61,050 bases of DNA, taken from contig QCFY01000008.1 in assembly GCA_003280085.1 (NCBI GenBank), positions 1 to 61,050 on the forward strand, given 5' to 3'. A model generated the notes under the pieces. That model worked only from the letters and a program-made list of their open reading frames with translations. It was not told the origin of the DNA and did not search any database. The position numbers were made by a program, and so were the translations under genes. Below are positions 19,312-27,954 of this stretch, piece after piece (within the stretch, counting starts at the first letter, position 1; each line of letters starts with the position of its first letter). This stretch comes from Prochlorococcus sp. AG-363-O06. Its GTDB lineage: Bacteria > Cyanobacteriota > Cyanobacteriia > PCC-6307 > Cyanobiaceae.

Positions 19312-20115
19312 CTATACGATTAACCATTCAACAGGGTATAAATCCTTAGTATTAATATGTGGATATGATGGGCCAAACCAATTGCTTGGGGCAACAACAA
19401 GAGCTGAGTTACATGCTAACCAAGCCCCCCACCAACTGAAACTAGAATTGGCGATGATGTGTCCATAAGCCATTGTCATTAAGCACAAATCAACAAAATG
19501 ATTATTGGTAGTTATTGGCATATAGTTACCAGAATGAAAGAAGGTCTGACTTTTTACCCAGTTCATGTCATCTGAAAAAACTAGAAATCTCGTTTCCTTA
19601 TCAAAGATATCTATAGCACGTTGGTAATAATCTAAAGAGCAAAGAGGATGATAAGATTGTTTTTCAACAAAATCACCCCTCCTAACGTGTAAAGAAACAA
19701 AATCCCTACTCCCTATATTATCCAATATAGAAAGCGCCTTATTCGTAATATGATCCTTAAAACAAAAGTCCTCAATTATAGAGTCTTTTATATGCTTGAA
19801 ATAAAGGTCAGACTGAAAATAACCAGTGAGTGAAACATTATCAGGGCAATTATTAAAAAGGAATTCATTAAAATGGAATACAAGCTCTTCAGCTATTAAT
19901 AAATTTGGATCTATTGGTCTGATTTGATCAATATGGAGATTAGTAAGTTTAAAAGCTTCAAAAAGTAGATGACCTTCTTTATCATCATGCCCCGAAGAAG
20001 GGTGAAGAGTCCAAGAAAAACCTCTATTTTCAGCAATCCCTCGTAAAGAGGCATATTGAAACATCTGATTACCCAATCTACCAAAACCACCAATATAGTT
20101 ATTACATATGGGCAC
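19312..20115 (-). CDS. Alpha-1,2-fucosyltransferase-like glycosyltransferase (GT11)
   Basis: A 267 aa cytoplasmic glycosyltransferase of family GT11, which adds fucose (or a related sugar) from a GDP-sugar to a growing glycan. The family motifs are clear: GGFGRLGNQMFQYASLRG near residue 10, SLHVRRGDFVEK near 142 (nucleotide-sugar binding), LVFSDDMNWVK and IIANSSFSWWGAWLA near 216. It is close to the usual 270-300 aa. It is a monocistronic minus-strand gene with a GT25-like gene 160 bp upstream, pointing to lipopolysaccharide or other surface glycan decoration. Such genes are patchy between strains and probably horizontally exchanged. Confidence 0.9.
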   Translation of the reverse strand: MPICNNYIGGFGRLGNQMFQYASLRGIAENRGFSWTLHPSSGHDDKEGHLLFEAFKLTNLHIDQIRPIDPNLLIAEELVFHFNEFLFNNCPDNVSLTGYFQSDLYFKHIKDSIIEDFCFKDHITNKALSILDNIGSRDFVSLHVRRGDFVEKQSYHPLCSLDYYQRAIDIFDKETRFLVFSDDMNWVKSQTFFHSGNYMPITTNNHFVDLCLMTMAYGHIIANSSFSWWGAWLACNSALVVAPSNWFGPSYPHINTKDLYPVEWLIV

Positions 20116-20274
20116 TTTAGATTCTATAAAAAATAACTATACACTAATCTATCAATCCATCACCAATCAAGCATTAATACTTATGGTATTTAATCAAATG
20201 TTAATGTATAAATTGCAGAGTCACAGTATAAAAGCATTAGTTATAAATAGTTTTTTCGATTAGAAAAGAATACT

Positions 20275-20988
20275 TCAAACTAATCTGATTGGGTGATAAG
20301 CACTAATATGGCCAGATGGTAGTTTCTTGCCAGTTAGCTTATTTAAATCATGAGATGTACTAGAAAAAAGTCTTTCTGAATAATCTATATTTATTCCTAT
20401 ATTAGTTAGTTGACAATTAGTATCCTTAAGGCTACTGTTTTGAGCAAACAAAGGCTTGTCTAAAGAATATATATTAAAGTATTTATGAACCTCAGCATAT
20501 CCTAGATCCATATTACCTGAATGCAATGGGTTGGAGCACCAAAAATCACAGATTCTTGAACAAGTTTCTCTATAACTTTCACTTAAATAAACAACTGCGT
20601 GAGTCGCTAGCATATTAAAAACTCTGAGAATATTAGGAGCGACTTCCTTATAGTGCACAAACGGGCCTGAACAGTTTAGATACCTACCCCATGATGAGAT
20701 ACCAAGATATAGGGCATCTGCGTCATCTGGAATCTCGAATTCGACTTCATTTAAGTCTGTGAGTACTACATCATCTTCCAAAAGAAGAAATGGGGTCTTA
20801 ATGTTATTGTTGATCATAAGATTCGAATGAGCCTTTGAGCATCCATAATGCTCACTTAAAACTCCAGGGTGACGATGGAAGTCTTTGATGCCTAAAAAAG
20901 ATATAATTTCTTCGGTGGACTTTCGCTTGGATTTATCATGATCCATATTTATAAAGTATGTAGGAATATCCCTAATGTTGATCTTCAT
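20275..20988 (-). CDS. GT25-like LPS glycosyltransferase
   Basis: A 237 aa protein with the beginning and core of glycosyltransferase family 25: IPTYFINMDHDKSKRKSTEE, a loop with GCSKAHSNLM, and the metal-binding LLLEDDVVLTD near residue 70. Family members transfer galactose or related sugars onto lipooligosaccharide. The C-terminal part is less conserved. Upstream of its start, 85 bp away, is the 9 x ATTAGT repeat, which may affect its promoter. It pairs with the GT11 gene on the same strand as a small surface-glycan locus. Confidence 0.8.
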   Translation of the reverse strand: MKINIRDIPTYFINMDHDKSKRKSTEEIISFLGIKDFHRHPGVLSEHYGCSKAHSNLMINNNIKTPFLLLEDDVVLTDLNEVEFEIPDDADALYLGISSWGRYLNCSGPFVHYKEVAPNILRVFNMLATHAVVYLSESYRETCSRICDFWCSNPLHSGNMDLGYAEVHKYFNIYSLDKPLFAQNSSLKDTNCQLTNIGINIDYSERLFSSTSHDLNKLTGKKLPSGHISAYHPIRLV

Positions 20989-21072
20989 TTCAAGCCAAAA
21001 GCATATCTAACTTTAGCATAGTAATAAATAGCTTGGAAAAATTGATGTTTATTTCAATGATATTCATATAGC

Positions 21073-21126
21073 ATTAGTATTAGTATTAGTATTAGTATTA
21101 GTATTAGTATTAGTATTAGTATTAGT
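21073..21126. repeat. Tandem hexanucleotide repeat, 9 x ATTAGT
   Basis: Nine perfect consecutive copies of ATTAGT (54 bp). It lies 85 bp upstream of the GT25-like gene (minus strand) and about 60 bp upstream of the 6S-like RNA (plus strand). Simple tandem repeats of this length are rare in streamlined genomes and are prone to slippage. Because the unit is six bases it would change promoter spacing, not a reading frame. Confidence 0.98.
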
Positions 21127-21176
21127 GTATATTAAAAATAGGCTGAGAGATTTAATCTATTTAATCGGAACATTAA

Positions 21177-21182
21177 TATAAT
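21177..21182 (+). promoter_or_regulatory. Candidate -10 box for the 6S-like RNA
   Basis: TATAAT at 21177-21182, five bases before the long 5' hairpin that begins at 21187, matches the sigma-70 -10 consensus. No convincing -35 box is seen. The surroundings are AT-rich, so chance occurrence is possible. Confidence 0.35.
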
Positions 21183-21187
21183 AAAAG

Positions 21188-21405
21188 TAGGCAAGGTTGG
21201 CAAATGAGAAAGTCACTATACCAACCTTTTAATGCCTACAAAACCGTGTTGCCGTGAGACCCCAGTGTTCGACCTGGTAAAACCAGAAGGGGAGTCAAAG
21301 TGGGGCTTCGTTTCCGGCAATTAACCGGTATACGTTACCTTCACGACAGTCTCCCCAGATCGAAAGAGAGTCAGATCAGAGCACTAGTAAAAGGTCATCA
21401 CCAAC
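21188..21405 (+). ncRNA. ssaA: Probable 6S RNA (ssaA/Yfr7 type) next to purK
   Basis: A non-coding, G+C-richer island beside purK, the known location of cyanobacterial 6S RNA, which binds RNA polymerase holoenzyme. Stems seen: GGGGAG (21289) with CTCCCC (21351); inside it GTGGGG (21300) with CCTTCAC (21338); CCGG/CCGG hairpin at 21314-21328; side hairpin CTGGT/ACCAG at 21274-21286; outer GTGTT (21246) with AGCAC (21380). On the plus strand several pairs are G-U; on the minus strand they would be A-C mismatches, so plus is favoured. TATAAT at 21177 is a plausible -10 box. A further hairpin, GTAGGCA (21187) with TGCCTAC (21233) plus AGGTTGG/CCAACCT, may be the 5' part of the precursor or, read on the other strand, a terminator. 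Ends are approximate. Confidence 0.55.
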
Positions 21406-21424
21406 AAAACAGTTCCCTATCAAC

Positions 21425-22627
21425 CTAGTCCATGATGGCAAGTGAAGTAGGCCAAATTGAACGAATCCTTTCTAATGCTGACTGAGCTTCCCTTTGCCTA
21501 GTTATAGGATTAGTACTAGATAATAAATATGTGGCATGACCTAATTTTCTACCCTTAGTTTCCTTTTCCTTGCCATACCAATGCAAGTTCAGACCCTCGA
21601 TTTTATTGAGTTCAGCTAAGCGATGATCAAGAGATAATGTATTTTTTTCAGCTAGTCCCAATAAATTAACCATCAAGGCTCCAGGAGCAATAAGTTGGGG
21701 ATCTGGAACAGCTAGACCTGCAGCAATACAAATTTGTTGGTCAAATTGACTACTATTACAGGCTTCTATGGTGTAATGACCTGAATTATGAGTTCTAGGT
21801 GCTATCTCATTAACCATTAAACCATTCTTACCATAAAAAAATTCAATTGCTATTACACCAATGTAATGTGTTTCTGTCAGCAATGAAGCCGCTATGTTAT
21901 AAGCAAATTGTTGAACATCATGAGGCACATTCGCTGGTGCCATGACCCAATCACAGATCTGATTTGACTGTGATGTCTCCACAAGTGGATAAGCTCGGAT
22001 ATTGCCATCAATATCACGACTGGCCACAAGAGCCAATTCCTTCTCAAAGCCAATCCATCTTTCTACAAACCAGTTATCAGCGTTAACCGACCTAAGCAGA
22101 TTCTGAAGATCTGTAAAATCCTTTAGAGCAATAGTACCTTTTCCGTCATATCCACCTCGGGATGCTTTCGCCATTAAAGGGAAATTCCATCCGTCAGGAA
22201 TTTTAAAAGGTCCTATTTGATTGGAGGAAAGAGGAATCCAGCTAGCTCCAGGTATAGATAAATCATCCAACAATTTGCGCTGAGATGTCTTATCTACAAA
22301 AGGCTTGATAGCTGAAAGACTAGGGATAAAATTGGCTCCAAGACTCTCAAGTTTAATTAAGGCATTCATATCTAACCATTCATTTTCAAAAGTAATGGCA
22401 TGACAACAAGCGGCAAGTTCATGAAGACCTTTAATATCACCAGGTTTTGTCAAAACAAGGCGATTAGAAACTAAGGCTGCTGGATCATTAATAGAAGGGG
22501 TTTGAATAACTACTTGTACTTCTCTTAATTTTGCAGCTTGAGAAAGCATCTGAGCTAGTTGACCTCCACCAACAATTCCTACTGAAAAAGGTGTTTTTTT
22601 ATTTTTTGATCCAAAGATGTTATTCAT
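21425..22627 (-). CDS. purK: N5-carboxyaminoimidazole ribonucleotide synthase
   Basis: PurK carboxylates AIR with ATP and bicarbonate to N5-CAIR in purine synthesis. The 400 aa ATP-grasp protein has VGIVGGGQLAQMLSQAAK at the N-terminus, MAKASRGGYDGKGT in the ATP-grasp core, FEKELALVASRDIDGNIRAY, and the terminal EIAPRTHNSGHYTIEACN. The frame opens with a TTG at 22678, but that adds a hydrophobic leader not seen in PurK; ATG at 22627 is preferred. It converges on the 6S-like RNA and is divergent from aroB. Confidence 0.96.
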   Translation of the reverse strand: MNNIFGSKNKKTPFSVGIVGGGQLAQMLSQAAKLREVQVVIQTPSINDPAALVSNRLVLTKPGDIKGLHELAACCHAITFENEWLDMNALIKLESLGANFIPSLSAIKPFVDKTSQRKLLDDLSIPGASWIPLSSNQIGPFKIPDGWNFPLMAKASRGGYDGKGTIALKDFTDLQNLLRSVNADNWFVERWIGFEKELALVASRDIDGNIRAYPLVETSQSNQICDWVMAPANVPHDVQQFAYNIAASLLTETHYIGVIAIEFFYGKNGLMVNEIAPRTHNSGHYTIEACNSSQFDQQICIAAGLAVPDPQLIAPGALMVNLLGLAEKNTLSLDHRLAELNKIEGLNLHWYGKEKETKGRKLGHATYLLSSTNPITRQREAQSALERIRSIWPTSLAIMD

Positions 22628-22683
22628 CAGATGCTTAATTAAATGCGACTCTAAAAAAAATAATAATAATATATGCAACCTAG

Positions 22684-22764
22684 CTTAATCAGGATGATAT
22701 TGCAGAACTGGTCGAGTCTCTATTAACAACAGGTTATAGTGCTAGGGTAAAAGAATCTCTTTAA
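22684..22764 (+). pseudogene. Possible orphan C-terminal coding fragment
   Basis: Between purK and aroB the plus strand has a 26-codon open stretch, immediately after a TAG, reading LNQDDIAELVESLLTTGYSA then RVKESL and a stop. The sequence is strikingly protein-like (amphipathic, acidic/leucine pattern) yet has no ATG, GTG or TTG start. It may be the leftover tail of a deleted gene or chance. Confidence 0.25.
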
Positions 22765-22810
22765 ACTAACTAGAGACCAAATCTACATAAAATGAGCATA
22801 ATCATTTCTT

Positions 22811-23920
22811 GTGAAACAAAAACCACTACGAGTTCCAATTGCGCTAAAGCGAAATCCCTATGAGGTTGTTATAGGTGGCTTAGGTATAGAAGGAATTGGT
22901 AACGAACTAAGGAGTATTGGCTTTAATTCAAATTGCAAGGTACTTATAGTTAGCAACGAAGAGGTGGCAGAGCATTACGGCAATAAATTAATAAGAAGTC
23001 TTGAGGAAAACGGGTTTAAGGCGAGCTTATTAATCATTAAAGCAGGTGAAAGCCAGAAGAATCAGAAAAGCATTGGACTGATTCATGATGCTGCCTATAA
23101 GGAAAGAATAGAAAGAAACTCATTAATGATTGCTTTGGGAGGCGGCGTCATTGGTGATATGACAGGATTTGCCGCTGCCACGTGGTTAAGAGGCATACCA
23201 ATAGTCCAAGTGCCCACAACACTTCTAGCAATGGTGGATGCATCAATTGGGGGTAAAACAGGAGTCAATCACCCTAAAGGTAAAAATTTAGTAGGAGCAT
23301 TTCACCAACCTAAATTAGTAATAATAGATCCCACAACATTGAAATCTCTACCTGAACGTGAGTTTAGAGCTGGCATGTCAGAAGTTATAAAATATGGTGT
23401 TATAGGAGATATTAAATTATTTAATTTGTTAGAAAGTCTACCTAGTCTAAACAGCTTAAAAGGTATAAGGATGGATTTAATTGAAAAAATCATCGAATAT
23501 TCAGTAATTACAAAAGCTAGGGTTGTTGAGCAAGACGAACTAGAAGCGGGCATCAGAGCAATATTAAATTATGGGCATACCTTTGGACATGTTGTAGAAA
23601 CTCTATGTGGATATGGGGTTTGGCTGCACGGCGAAGCCGTTGCAATAGGAATGCATACAGTAGGTCTATTGGCTTTAAATAGAGGTAGCTGGAGTTGGTC
23701 AGATCTTTCGAGGCAACAGGCTTTAATTAATAAAGCAAACTTGCCATTTACTTGGCCCGTGATGCAAAGTGCAAAAATATTAGAAATATTACAAGGCGAT
23801 AAAAAAGTTAGAAATGGCAAATTACGTTTTGTAATTCCAAAAGGAATAGGGTCTGTTGAAATAATAGATAATGTCTCAGAAGAAGAGATAAATAATCTTA
23901 TAGAAAAAATTAATCGATAG
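22811..23920 (+). CDS. aroB: 3-dehydroquinate synthase
   Basis: Second step of the shikimate pathway: DAHP to 3-dehydroquinate, NAD+ and divalent metal dependent. The 369 aa protein shows [40 protein letters not shown] and [14 protein letters not shown], with the zinc ligands in [12 protein letters not shown] (Glu), [11 protein letters not shown] (His) and [11 protein letters not shown] (His). The start is GTG at 22811. Its 3' end overlaps the convergent methyltransferase gene by 11 bp. Confidence 0.97.
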   Translation: MKQKPLRVPIALKRNPYEVVIGGLGIEGIGNELRSIGFNSNCKVLIVSNEEVAEHYGNKLIRSLEENGFKASLLIIKAGESQKNQKSIGLIHDAAYKERIERNSLMIALGGGVIGDMTGFAAATWLRGIPIVQVPTTLLAMVDASIGGKTGVNHPKGKNLVGAFHQPKLVIIDPTTLKSLPEREFRAGMSEVIKYGVIGDIKLFNLLESLPSLNSLKGIRMDLIEKIIEYSVITKARVVEQDELEAGIRAILNYGHTFGHVVETLCGYGVWLHGEAVAIGMHTVGLLALNRGSWSWSDLSRQQALINKANLPFTWPVMQSAKILEILQGDKKVRNGKLRFVIPKGIGSVEIIDNVSEEEINNLIEKINR

Positions 23921-25136
23921 GCTCTTCTAGGAATTCTGAACTAAGAAGTTTTTCGCTTATTGGTTTAGAAGAGTTATTATTAAAATCTTTAAAGAAAGCT
24001 ATCCATCTAAACTCTCCCAAACAAGTTGGATCTACCAACCTTAATAGGGCTTCTCTTCTTTCCAAAGCAATGGATAGATTCTTATTAGAATAAAATCGTA
24101 AAGATTGGATTTTCTGAGCAAGGCCAAGAGCTAACAGGGCTTGTCCTTGTTTAACCTGACCTATCAAATTTAATCTATTCTTTTTAGAATAAAAATAGAG
24201 AGTTTCCAAGCAAATATGGGCTGTTATATCACGCAAACCAGGCTGATATAGAACGTCATGAGTTGCTAATTGATTACGGTAAGAAATTATAGTTCCAGTT
24301 TTGCGAGATTTTGCGTAATAACGTTTTGCTTCAAGAGCATAATCTATTACTAGAACATAGCCAGAGTCTATTGAAGCAGAGACTTGTTGAACCCATTCTT
24401 CAATAGATATATGCCATTCCGTTGACCAACCATCCTCTAAGCCTGGGGGCGGGAAGTCAAATTTGCTGTCGTTAGTAACTTGATTTATCGAACTTAATAG
24501 ATCATCATTGATAGGCATCTTTGAATATCTTAAATATTGCGTATTGGAATCATTAACAAGTGAAATAGCCATTCTAAATATATCTCCTTTTGAATATGCT
24601 AAACGTTCAACTGGTAAGGCGTCTAATACTTCATGGGCTACTGCGACACCAATTATTGGAGATTTTGCAAGTTGCTCATATGATTTCCAGCAAATAGGAA
24701 TCTCAATGGCTAGGGTACTTAACTTATTCTTCTGGCGTTCTATCATTGATTGATTGATTTCTACTAATATCACTTCAAGCTTTGGAATTAGTTCAGGATA
24801 GGTTGAATCTAGCTCCGTTAATAAATCCAAAAGAAGGTCTCCCTCTCCAGCACCAAATTCAACGAGACTTACTCGAGAAAGGGAAGGATTTTGGGTTAAA
24901 AGTTTAGTTAACCAAGACGCCAATTGTTTAGCCAAAAGACTGGCAAAGTCATTTCCCAAAGATGGAGAAGTAACAAAGTCTCCACCCTTGGAAATTGAAA
25001 CTTTTCCTTTTGAGTAAAAACCGTTTTCTGGGTCATTCAGTACAATGTTCATATATTTACTAAAAGGAATGGAGCCACCAGAATTTTGAAAATGGTTAGC
25101 CAACCAAGTCGGACATATCGCAGTTCTAGAATCCAT
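23910..25136 (-). CDS. MidA-like SAM-dependent methyltransferase (DUF185)
   Basis: A 408 aa protein of the MidA/NDUFAF7 family. In mitochondria NDUFAF7 dimethylates an arginine of a complex I subunit (NDUFS2); a similar role on cyanobacterial NDH-1 is plausible but not shown. Visible: the N-terminal [20 protein letters not shown] pattern, the SAM-binding [15 protein letters not shown] near residue 90, [14 protein letters not shown] and [12 protein letters not shown]. Start ATG at 25136 is close to the divergent TPM-domain gene (43 bp). Tail overlaps aroB. Confidence 0.9.
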   Translation of the reverse strand: MDSRTAICPTWLANHFQNSGGSIPFSKYMNIVLNDPENGFYSKGKVSISKGGDFVTSPSLGNDFASLLAKQLASWLTKLLTQNPSLSRVSLVEFGAGEGDLLLDLLTELDSTYPELIPKLEVILVEINQSMIERQKNKLSTLAIEIPICWKSYEQLAKSPIIGVAVAHEVLDALPVERLAYSKGDIFRMAISLVNDSNTQYLRYSKMPINDDLLSSINQVTNDSKFDFPPPGLEDGWSTEWHISIEEWVQQVSASIDSGYVLVIDYALEAKRYYAKSRKTGTIISYRNQLATHDVLYQPGLRDITAHICLETLYFYSKKNRLNLIGQVKQGQALLALGLAQKIQSLRFYSNKNLSIALERREALLRLVDPTCLGEFRWIAFFKDFNNNSSKPISEKLLSSEFLEEPID

Positions 25137-25179
25137 TAGCGAGAATACCTGAAATCAATGAAACTAAAAGGCAAGGAAC

Positions 25180-25962
25180 ATGAACAAACTATTTACAGGT
25201 GCATTAGCATTTCTGATTTCCATCAGTCTATGTTGGCCTGCATTGGCCTATGACAATCCTAGTCTTCTTCCAGAAAGGCAGACACCTATAATTGATTTAG
25301 CAAAGAGTCTTACTGACAATGAGAAATTTGAATTAGAAACATCACTTAAATCATATGAGAATGAAACGGGATGGAAAATTCGATTGCTAACACAATATGA
25401 GAAAACACCTGGATTGGCAGTAAGGAAATACTGGGATTTAGATGAAAGAAGTTTACTAGTGGTAGCAGATCCAAGGGGTGGAAATCTATTAAATTTCAAT
25501 GTAGGGGACGCATACTTTGCGCTGATGCCTAGATTGTTCTGGGTAGAGTTACAAACAAGATTTGGCAACAAATACTATGTAAAAGATCACGGCGAAGATG
25601 GAGCTATTATTGATGCAATATCATCTGTTAAAAAATGCCTGGACAGAGGGGGATGTCAAGTAGTCCCAGGCCTTCCAAGAGAACAATGGCTATGGACATT
25701 AACTACATCAATTTTAGGCGGTCTTATAGCAGGTGTAGCTGCTTACCCTAGAAAAGAAGGGACTCTAATTGCCTGGAGTTGGCTCTTGCTTCTGTCACCA
25801 CTTTGGTTAATGTTGTTTGGCATTTTTGGAATAGCACCAATTGTTACAAGAACTAGTGAAATCATTCCTATAATTCGAAATGGAGCTTGCTTTGCTCTGT
25901 CTATTTTGATTGGATATTTATTGGCACAAAAGACATTAACTGACTTTGTCGGCAAGGAATAA
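25180..25962 (+). CDS. TPM-domain (Psb32-like) thylakoid/membrane protein
   Basis: A 260 aa protein with signal peptide MNKLFTGALAFLISISLCWP (cleavage likely after PALA), then a TPM (TPM_phosphatase, PF04536) domain with PIIDLAKSLTDNEKFELETS and RSLLVVADPRGG, followed by two to three membrane helices at the C-terminus (about residues 175-250). Psb32/TLP18.3 homologues in the thylakoid lumen aid photosystem II repair after light stress. A purine-rich AAGGAA lies just before the ATG. It converges with the glycosyltransferase gene 9 bp downstream. Confidence 0.85.
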   Translation: MNKLFTGALAFLISISLCWPALAYDNPSLLPERQTPIIDLAKSLTDNEKFELETSLKSYENETGWKIRLLTQYEKTPGLAVRKYWDLDERSLLVVADPRGGNLLNFNVGDAYFALMPRLFWVELQTRFGNKYYVKDHGEDGAIIDAISSVKKCLDRGGCQVVPGLPREQWLWTLTTSILGGLIAGVAAYPRKEGTLIAWSWLLLLSPLWLMLFGIFGIAPIVTRTSEIIPIIRNGACFALSILIGYLLAQKTLTDFVGKE

Positions 25963-25971
25963 AGTCAAGGT

Positions 25972-27057
25972 CTATGAATAATAGTCCTCAACGAAATCAA
26001 CAATAGAAATAGCAGCTTTTATAGAGCCATTAATTAAGTTAGGTGTAGAATTTGGGGGTAATAATTTTTGATCCAACTCCCAATCACCAGAGAATAGTTT
26101 TTGCTGAGTAATAATTCGATGATAAGAAAGATCCTTAAGACCATTAATTAAATATTCTGATTCTGCAAAATTATTTCTTAAAGCAACATGCATAGGCAAG
26201 GAGTTGGCAATTGCCTCACAAAAAGAACTGAAACCTGGCTTACATATGAATCGACTACAAAATGGCATTACATCAAGTAATCGATACCTAGATGGTAGAA
26301 GATACAAGTTAGAAGGTAAATCATCTTGCTCTATAAAAACGTTATCAATTTGAGGAAGAATGAAGTTGAATGATGGCCATTTATTAAACAAGTTGAAATC
26401 TAAATCCAAGCCCATACCTCCAAATCCGACTAAGATATTCTTAGATTTTTGAGACGAAATACTATTTTTAAATCTCGAAGATAATTCTCTTGGTCTGGAA
26501 TATATCATTCCAACGTCAATCTTGGGAATACCCCATTGCATGTTCATTGCGAATGGTAATTTCAGAAGCAAGTCTCCCTGGCTATATTCCCTTCTAATTT
26601 TCTCAACATGACTATCAAATAAGGATCCAAAATCGTTATATATATTGTCCCATCCAAAATTTCCTATCCATATCAATGGTAGGTTTAGTTTCTTAGAAAG
26701 TGAAGCAGCTGAGGAAGGAATATCTCCTACTATTATTGACTTTTCTGACCGACTTAAGATCCATTCGGCTTCTATATTTATTTGTTCATTGATATACTCA
26801 TAAAATCTATTTAGTTCTATACTAGTGGAATTCAAATCGACATCTAAGGCATTATCCTGAACCATACCTACATCCCACCTGACTCTTCTATGCTCTACAT
26901 TTATATCAAGTAGGATATTATTTAAGAATTTAGAATCAACTATAGAACTTACTACAATTTTCCAATCTGGTCGAAGTTTTTTTACTTCATGCAATATAGA
27001 TGCTTGTCTAGTAGCATGTCCATATCCGTGACTGCTTAAACATAGATACAATAACAT
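25972..27057 (-). CDS. Glycosyltransferase-like protein (GT-B, arabinokinase N-domain-like)
   Basis: A 361 aa GT-B fold protein. The N-terminus LLYLCLSSHGYGHATRQASI is typical of the GT1/MurG-like glycosyltransferases and of the N-terminal domain of L-arabinokinase; the C-terminal domain shows ILVGFGGMGLDLD and a PxSSFCEAIANSLPM acceptor-side segment (FICKPGFSSFCEAIA). Sugar donor and acceptor cannot be told from sequence. It is separated by 15 bp from the metallophosphoesterase upstream on the same strand, so the two may be co-transcribed. Confidence 0.75.
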   Translation of the reverse strand: MLLYLCLSSHGYGHATRQASILHEVKKLRPDWKIVVSSIVDSKFLNNILLDINVEHRRVRWDVGMVQDNALDVDLNSTSIELNRFYEYINEQINIEAEWILSRSEKSIIVGDIPSSAASLSKKLNLPLIWIGNFGWDNIYNDFGSLFDSHVEKIRREYSQGDLLLKLPFAMNMQWGIPKIDVGMIYSRPRELSSRFKNSISSQKSKNILVGFGGMGLDLDFNLFNKWPSFNFILPQIDNVFIEQDDLPSNLYLLPSRYRLLDVMPFCSRFICKPGFSSFCEAIANSLPMHVALRNNFAESEYLINGLKDLSYHRIITQQKLFSGDWELDQKLLPPNSTPNLINGSIKAAISIVDFVEDYYS

Positions 27058-27072
27058 AATTAACTAATACAG

Positions 27073-27912
27073 TTATTTAAGCAGAACTTGCTCATAAGCA
27101 ATTGTTGCGTCATCGTAATACCACCTATGGGCTACAAATCTTAAACTACCATTATGAAACTCTATCCATGATAAATGAGAAATGATGTCACCATTTAAAT
27201 CCACAGTTTTCCTTGGAACAATTGCAGAATTTAAGTAACATGTGCCATATCTATCTTGAACAAATGAATCTCTAGTACGTCCCCCTCTTTTTAATTTATG
27301 ATGCATATGTCCAAAAACTACTATTTCCGGATCTCTAAACTGCCTAATCTGGTCAATGGCAATAGATAAATCTTTATCTCCCCAATCTATAGCTGGTGAC
27401 TTCCAATCTCTACCACAAATACTAAAAGGAGCAGAGCCAAGACCTGAAGGACCTGAATGAGCGAGAATAATTAAAGGTAAGTCCTTTGGTGAATCCATTG
27501 CGGCTGAAACAATCTTAAAAACAGATTCCTCTAGAGTCACTGGACCAAAAACAGCTTGCATTTGTTTGGAAAGGTAGTAACCACCTCCTGCTGTGCAAGG
27601 ACGAGCCCCAACAACAGAAACATTAGGTGATTCCCAGTCTCTACTCCTCCATCCACAATGAATTGGGCCAAGAATTTTTAATTGCTGAGCTAAAAACGAA
27701 CCATCTTGGTCATGCCCTCGATCATGATTGCCAAGAATAACTGCAGTTGGCAAAGATATCTCCTTTATAACCTTAGTTACCTGTAGATCCTCTTCAGCAA
27801 GATCACCTACAAACAAAACAGCGTCAGGATGTAACCTCCTTAACAAGTTATTGTCATCAACATTCCAATCCCCATGAAGATCACCAGCAATAGCAAGACA
27901 AAGGTCCGACAG
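27073..27912 (-). CDS. Metallophosphoesterase (TIGR04168-like), no usual start codon
   Basis: Calcineurin-like phosphoesterase of cyanobacteria and plastids, substrate unknown. Metal-ligand motifs in order: IAGDLHGDWN, VLFVGDL, ILGNHDRGHD, ILAHSGPSG and VFGHMHHKL. The first ordinary start in frame is TTG at 27846, which would remove the essential GDLH motif. Upstream of it the frame stays open to a TAG at 27924-27922 and encodes LAIAGDLHGDWNVDDNN, clearly part of the protein, but contains no ATG, GTG or TTG. A CTG at 27912 (chosen here) or ATT at 27891 could serve; a sequence error is the other explanation. About 280 aa with the CTG start. Divergent from nadA by 42 bp. Confidence 0.8.
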   Translation of the reverse strand: MSDLCLAIAGDLHGDWNVDDNNLLRRLHPDAVLFVGDLAEEDLQVTKVIKEISLPTAVILGNHDRGHDQDGSFLAQQLKILGPIHCGWRSRDWESPNVSVVGARPCTAGGGYYLSKQMQAVFGPVTLEESVFKIVSAAMDSPKDLPLIILAHSGPSGLGSAPFSICGRDWKSPAIDWGDKDLSIAIDQIRQFRDPEIVVFGHMHHKLKRGGRTRDSFVQDRYGTCYLNSAIVPRKTVDLNGDIISHLSWIEFHNGSLRFVAHRWYYDDATIAYEQVLLK

Positions 27913-27954
27913 GGCTAATTCCTACTCTTTTCCCATATTGCACCAAATTCGACA

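Noticed and set aside
21187-21239. Calling the long hairpin only as the purK terminator
   Set aside because: Loop is 20 nt, it is almost 190 bp beyond the purK stop, and the 6S-like RNA lies between; kept as part of that entry with the alternative stated.
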